Shown one piece after another: positions 58,730 to 64,000 of a DNA stretch of 64,000 nucleotides. The stretch lies in NCBI RefSeq assembly GCF_041296385.1, contig NC_091015.1, positions 92,674,004 through 92,738,003 of the forward strand, given 5' to 3'. The position numbers were made by a program, and so were the translations under genes. Every line of letters starts with the position of its first letter. Positions within the stretch are counted from its first letter, which is position 1. Source of the DNA: Aphelocoma coerulescens. Taxonomy: Eukaryota; Chordata; Aves; Passeriformes; Corvidae. Below the pieces are notes generated by a model. That model had not been told where the DNA came from, made no database searches, and worked only from the letters and a program-made list of their open reading frames with translations.

Positions 58730-59588
58730 TCAGGGAGAGGAGGTGCTCCAGGCACCTGAGCAGAGATTCTCCTGCAGACCCTGGCTCAGACCATGGTGAG
58801 GCAGCTGTCCCCCTGCAGACTGTGGAGTTTCACAGGGGAGCTGAGATCCACCTGAAGCCCATGGAGGACTCCACAGCAGAGCAGGTGGATGTTCAATGGC
58901 AGCTGTGACCCTGTGGGAAGCCCACGCTGGAGCAGGCTCCTGGCAGAACCTGTGGGCCGATGGAGAGAGGAGCCCCTGCTGGAGCAGATTTGCTGGCAGG
59001 ACTTGTGACCCTGCAGGCTGCAGTAGAGCAGCCTGTTCCTGGAGGACTGCACTCCATGGAAAGAGACCCATGCCAGAGCAGTTGCTGCAGAACTGCAGCC
59101 TGTGGGAAGGCCCCACACTGGGAAAGTTTGTGGGGAACTGTCTCCCATGGGAGTGACTCCACACTGGAACAGGGGAAGAGTGTGAAGAGTCCTTCTGCTG
59201 AGGAGGAAGGAGTGGCAGAGACAACATGTGATGAAGTGACTACAGCTCCCATTCCCTCTCCTCCTGCACCAGTGGGTGAGAGGACATAGAGAATTTGAGA
59301 GTGATGTAGAGCCTTTGAAGAAGGAAGGAGTGGGCAGGAGAAATGTGTTTTTAAGATTTGGGGTTTATTCTTATTATCCTACTCTGATTTTATTGGTGAT
59401 AAATTAAATCAATTTTCCCAGGCTGAATCTGTTTTGCCTGTGGTGGTATCTGGTGCATGATCTCTCCCGGCCTTTATCTCGACCCACGAGCCTTTTGTTA
59501 TATTTTCTTTCCCCTGCCCAGCTGAAGAGAGGAGTGACAGAGCAGTTTTGGTGAGTAACCATCATCCAGTCAGGGTCAACCCACCAAA
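58730..59588 (+). mobile_element. avian endogenous-retrovirus LTR, nearly full length, with internal GC-rich repeats
   Basis: Starts GGAGAGGAGGTGCTCCAGGC and ends GTCAGGGTCAACCCACCA. In between are CCTGTGGGAAG/CTGGAGCAG-type units, GAGGAAGGAGTGGCAGAGAC, an AATTAAATCAATTTTCCC block and TTATCTCGACCCACGAGCC, in the order of an abundant bird LTR repeat. It is non-coding. The overlapping open frames on both strands (up to 165 codons) come from the GC-rich repeated units. No paired LTR or internal genes are seen. Confidence 0.7.
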
Positions 59589-61674
59589 AAAAGGGAGGTG
59601 CTTATCATTCTTAGAAGCCAACAATTGTATTTCTCTCCATGTTTCCACCAAGAAATGATCTTGAATTTATTCAGAGTGCTCCTGTACAATTCTATATTCT
59701 TTATTTCTGAATTACTAGAGTAAACATCAGTAAATTTAAAAGTGAAATGAAGTACATACTGTTGAAAACAGGCAGAATACTAGTGTATTTTAGCAAAAGA
59801 TCACAGTACAGAAGTGCAGCATTGGGACTAAAATATAAATCTACCAATTCTAGTTTTATCTCAAATGTATGTTTACTTCACATTTCAGATGCCCAATTTT
59901 CTGATTGACTAACTGAAAGGAATGATGTATACAGCATATTGATATGCATTGTGTTCTAGAAAAGTGATATTAGTTCTGTTACTTGACTGAAGTTTAATTA
60001 AAACACTAGAAACTAGTATTTTAGAAATTCCAAAATAAAGTTTTTAAAGATATCCACAAATGCAAAGCTACATGATACAGATATTGAATCAAAGATAGCT
60101 TAGAAAAGTTTTAATGGCATATTTTGTACATAACACAGTATTAAATGGTGAACAGTTTGCAGGGAAAGTTGAGTAATTCCCTGCGTGGGTTTTCTTTTTA
60201 TTTTAAATTCTGTAAACTCTCTACCAGTTGCCCTTTTCATTGATTTATTGAACTGCATTGTTGCTATCATTAACAAAAGACTTTTTTTTTTCTACACAGG
60301 CATTAGCAAGCTCAATTTTTGTACAAAAATTTAACTCTTTGTTCTTTGTCCTTTAAAAATTTCTCTTTCCTCAGTTATTCTTTCCCCTTTTAGGTGCCGT
60401 ATTGAAATTTAATGCACATATTGTCTTCACAAACTGAATGAGACAGAAATATGTGATATGATTGAACTCCATCCCCCTTCCCTCTTACCCTTTTTTGTTT
60501 TTAATGCCACACCTGGCCTAGCCATACCTTACTGTTAAAAAATGTTATCTGCAGCAGCCATTATATGCACCTTGTTGAAGATGACAGACAGCTGCCCTTC
60601 AGCACACAGTGGAAGAAATTGTCTTAACCAATTTTCAGGGCACTGCTTCTGTAACATTTATCACCAGATATCTTAGTTTTGTCCTGTTAAGTGGTTTGGG
60701 GTTTTTTTCCCCCTTTTCTCGAATGTTGTGCTATTTCTTTTATCACTCTTTTCTGCCAGAGGCAGGGAGGCCACTGAACAGCACTGCTCTGTGGATGAAA
60801 GCAGATCTGTGTGGAAAGTGCTTCATGAAGTGTTGCTTCTGGCTATGTTTCTGTGTCCCACCATGAGCCTGCTTGCTCCTCCTGAGAAGACCTAAATTTG
60901 ACACTTGCTTCCTGAATATCTGGTTGAGGTGGGTAGCTTGTCAGTGTTTTGAATTTTTTTTAAGTCTATGGGATGTTAATCAGAACAAGGACCTTCAGTT
61001 TGTCTCTCAGTTTTTGAAGCCAATCTAGTTTAATTTTTTTTTTAATTAAAGTGCCTTCTGCTGCCTTGCTTGCTAACTTCCAGAGGCAGAAGCATCAAGT
61101 GAAGTCTGCAACAGAGGCATGCTGAACTCATCTGTCTTCCTTCCTTCCCTGTCCTGTGCTCTTATCTGGAGCACAAGCAAAAAGAGCAGAAATAGCTGAG
61201 CGGTCTGGGGAGCCCATATAGTTGGCAAGTAACAAAGACAATTTCTCTCCTTCAATGTTTAGCGAAGGCAGGGAATTGGAGGTTCTGCTAAGGCCTGCCG
61301 TGACCTGGGAGAACACAGTGAAGAGTCCTTGGAGAAGAATTGAGGTTGAGGTTTAGTCAGAACTGATGGAATGGAGTCAGGGCTCAAAACCCTCAGGAAA
61401 GTTTGGGATAGCAACCAGGCAGGTGTGCAAATTGAAGTTTAGAAAGGACTTACCTCATAGTTATATCACAAACCATTTATATTGCTTATATATGGAAAAA
61501 AGAAGGCCGGATTTGGAGGTTGGGCAGTAAAGAAAACTGATTAGCAGAGGCCTGATAATATTTTGACATTATTGGCAGTACTGAAGTTGTGTCAGGCAGC
61601 CTTGTGACAAGTTGTGTGTGTGCAAAGCTTTTTGATATATTGGGGCCAGCAGTGGGCCCTCCATGCCCTTGGTT
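59589..61674. other. gene desert, nothing recognised
   Basis: AT-rich unique sequence with T tracts. No gene or named repeat. Confidence 0.55.
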
Positions 61675-61770
61675 GGGATGAACTAGGCCAAATGGAGCCT
61701 GTGTCCCTGTGTCTGTTTGCAGGGATGAACTAAGCCAAATGGAGTCTCTGGCCCCGTGTGTCTCTGTCAC
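61675..61770 (+). repeat. ~47-bp tandem duplication
   Basis: Two adjacent units both start GGGATGAACTA(G/A)GCCAAATG and share a GTGTGTCTCTGT-like end. The second copy (from 61722) has diverged in its 3' half. Confidence 0.8.
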
Positions 61771-61808
61771 CTGGCATTGTTAGCGAGGTAATGAGATAAA
61801 TCTACTCT

Positions 61809-62267
61809 TTGCATCTTGGCCATGGTTTGGTGGTCAGCGTGGTTACCTGTCCGTGTGGATTCACACAGCATCCCCACCTGCTGGAGACGTGCAAGAGAAG
61901 AGTTGGCCTCCAGTGCAGACCCCCAGCTGCCTTGGGGCAGGATACAAAGATGAGTGAAAGGCAGCCCTCCCAAAGCACCGATGGTGCACCGGCAGGGAAC
62001 AGGCAGGCATCTTCACCCATGGCAACCACACTCACCCAGGACAGGCTAAAGCACCTCCTGGCCTTGGCAGTGCCCATGCATCTCCACAGGCAGCTGCTCC
62101 TGCACTTCCAGAGCCTGCTGGAGCAGCAGGTAGTGAAAGGTTCATCCTCTGGCCCTCTTGTTCCTACCAGTGCTCAGCAGCCAAACCTCGTGTGGTCTCC
62201 AGTGTGCTGCTTATGCCTCTCCGCCGTGTTTTGTGACTTTTCCACATGGACTGGGATGTCACACTGA
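61809..62267 (+). other. unassigned 152-codon open frame in a GC-rich patch
   Basis: This frame lies in a GC-rich island within AT-rich desert. The second half (LKHLLALAVPMHLHRQ, LLEQQ) has amphipathic, protein-like composition, and GTAGTG after LLEQQ could be a weak splice donor. I do not recognise it. An unidentified repeat, such as ERV sequence next to the 61.7-kb duplication, is as likely as a real exon. Confidence 0.12.
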
Positions 62268-64000
62268 TACATCCATGCAGCCTGAAGACCCTGGGTCTGG
62301 CCTGCCTCCCTGCTGTTGTCCATAGTTTACAATGCCCATGAAGCATACAAATGCCCTCTATATCAGGTAGTGTGGGGAAAACTCCTAGGAGAGATGAAGA
62401 GATTTTAAAAAGAAATAAATAAAAGGAGGAATAACAAGATTTGGAGATTCCATTATTTAACAGATACTTCTATGTCTTGAGTAGAAATGTTCTTTAAGAC
62501 TGCAGGAAGTGCTGCCCAAATAAATTATGTTGATTGCTTCTCAGGCATTTAGTGTTCTTTACTCTGCAAGAGGTTAATAGACTGAAGGATTTTTTCTGAG
62601 CTTCATCAGAGCTAAGAAATCCTTTGGGCCTTTACATGAGAGAAGATTCATATCATATTTTTTTTTATATGCATCTGGGGCTTTTCTTTTTTTTTTTTGC
62701 AAACATGTTTTTCTTTGTGTCTTTACTCATTTGTTGGGGCAAAGGGGAGACACATTTGCAGAAAACCCAGTATTTTCCCCCTAACAGCGATAACCATGTA
62801 ATAACATTTATGTTCATAGGGAATATTTTTTATGTGCATGCTACTCTGAAGCACAGCATTGACCTGACTAAGTGATGATGGATTTTGACTTCTGAAATGT
62901 GTGTCTTGTATTAATCCTGCATAAATGTCGTCCTTTAACAATTCTGAATCATATTAATTTTAATCATTTGGGTTCTACAGATAAATTTGAATTTAAAATA
63001 GAGACTATTATTTAGTATCTACCATAAGGTTCTTTTGTGGTTAAATTGGTAGAGAAAATCTTCATGTGAATTATGCTTATCATATTGTGTAATTCACTGT
63101 TTTCCTAGATGTAATTCTGGTGAAACACCATAAAATATAGTAATTTTTATGATTTAGATTTTAATCTTGTTTCTTTCCATTTATATTCAAGTCTCACCTT
63201 AATATACTTCATAATAATTTAATTGCAGCTATTAAAAGTGCATTTCACTAAATATAATTCCTGTGCTTTTTTCATAACATGTTGCTTTTTTTATACAGTT
63301 AGGATTCTCTTAAATTGCATTTTCTTCATATTTCATTTAAGAAGAAATCTTACTCTCCTCAGTAGTAAAGACTATTCTTCTTGTGGTTTTCTGTGCTGGG
63401 AATTCTTAAATCAGTCTCTTATTTGAGAAGAATATCAAAAGCTTAGGCATGGCTTAACTGATTCCAAGTCTGTTTCTGAGGAGAAAGAAGTCTGCTTCTG
63501 CTGTTGGTCGTGTTGGTCTGAATAGGATTTCTTTCATCCCAATCAGGGATGAAACTAAAAGAGTGATATGCTAAACTAAATGAAAATACTATCAAACCAT
63601 ACATTTCCTGTATAGTAGTTCTTTTTACCAGGTAAATCCAAGGTTTTTGTCATGGGACAGTGTAATTATTATTTTATGAATGGATTGGTTGGGGGTTTTA
63701 TGAAAGGTGTGGTAAAGAAAAACTAGAACTAATGAGGTGAAATGAAAAATAGTTTGATCGTCTAAGGCTGACAAAATTATTTGCTAAAATTTAAGTTTTA
63801 TTGTTAGAGGTTTCTGTTGTCTTGTGCTGATTTGGGGCAGTTAAAGTACAAGGTACAATTTGAGTGGGATTTTGGCAGTGCTTTGTTGAGAAACAGGTTT
63901 CCTGTGCAGGGCTCTGATGAGACTATATCTGAGGATTTCCAGTGGTATCATCCAGCCACAGTGACCCTCTCATCAGTCTTTGTACCCTTGTTACTGTTTG
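62268..64000. other. gene desert, nothing recognised
   Basis: AT-rich unique sequence to the end of the window. No exon or named repeat. Confidence 0.55.

Overview
This is bird genomic DNA, most likely from a passerine. The evidence is eleven- and four-exon genes with GT-AG introns, several CR1 LINE fragments, two LTRs of common avian endogenous-retrovirus families, and a fragment at 41.6-41.7 kb that joins a tRNA-Ile-like head to a CR1 3' tail. That chimera has the architecture of TguSINE1, a SINE family described from passerines. No prokaryotic or organellar features are present.

Layout. 1-11.3 kb: intergenic, with no exon I can recognise; it holds a 9-bp microsatellite, a perfect short hairpin, repeat-like blocks, a possible micropeptide ORF and a CTCF-like motif. 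11.3-19.3 kb, minus strand: complete CCT5, the epsilon subunit of the cytosolic chaperonin TRiC/CCT. Its 11 coding exons splice in silico to an intact 541-residue product. 18.8-20.0 kb: a CpG island that acts as a head-to-head promoter. 20.2-28.2 kb, plus strand: ATPSCKMT (FAM173B), the lysine methyltransferase of mitochondrial ATP synthase subunit c. It has four coding exons (217 residues) and probably a non-coding first exon; its last intron is filled with CR1 copies. 28.2-64 kb: gene-poor DNA with a solo LTR immediately downstream of ATPSCKMT, further LTR-like and CR1/SINE remnants, homopolymer tracts and AT-rich unique sequence.

The two genes are a conserved divergent pair (the same arrangement exists at human 5p15.2). 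The shared island carries GC boxes, an ETS site, an NRF1-like site and a heat-shock-element-like array. This suits one gene for cytosolic folding of actin and tubulin and one for mitochondrial ATP synthase maturation. I found no new multi-gene system. The more interesting points are the promoter architecture, CTCF-like motifs on either side of the pair, the SINE chimera, a retroviral LTR that supplies the first canonical poly(A) signal after ATPSCKMT, and a small transmembrane ORF at 8.4-8.6 kb.
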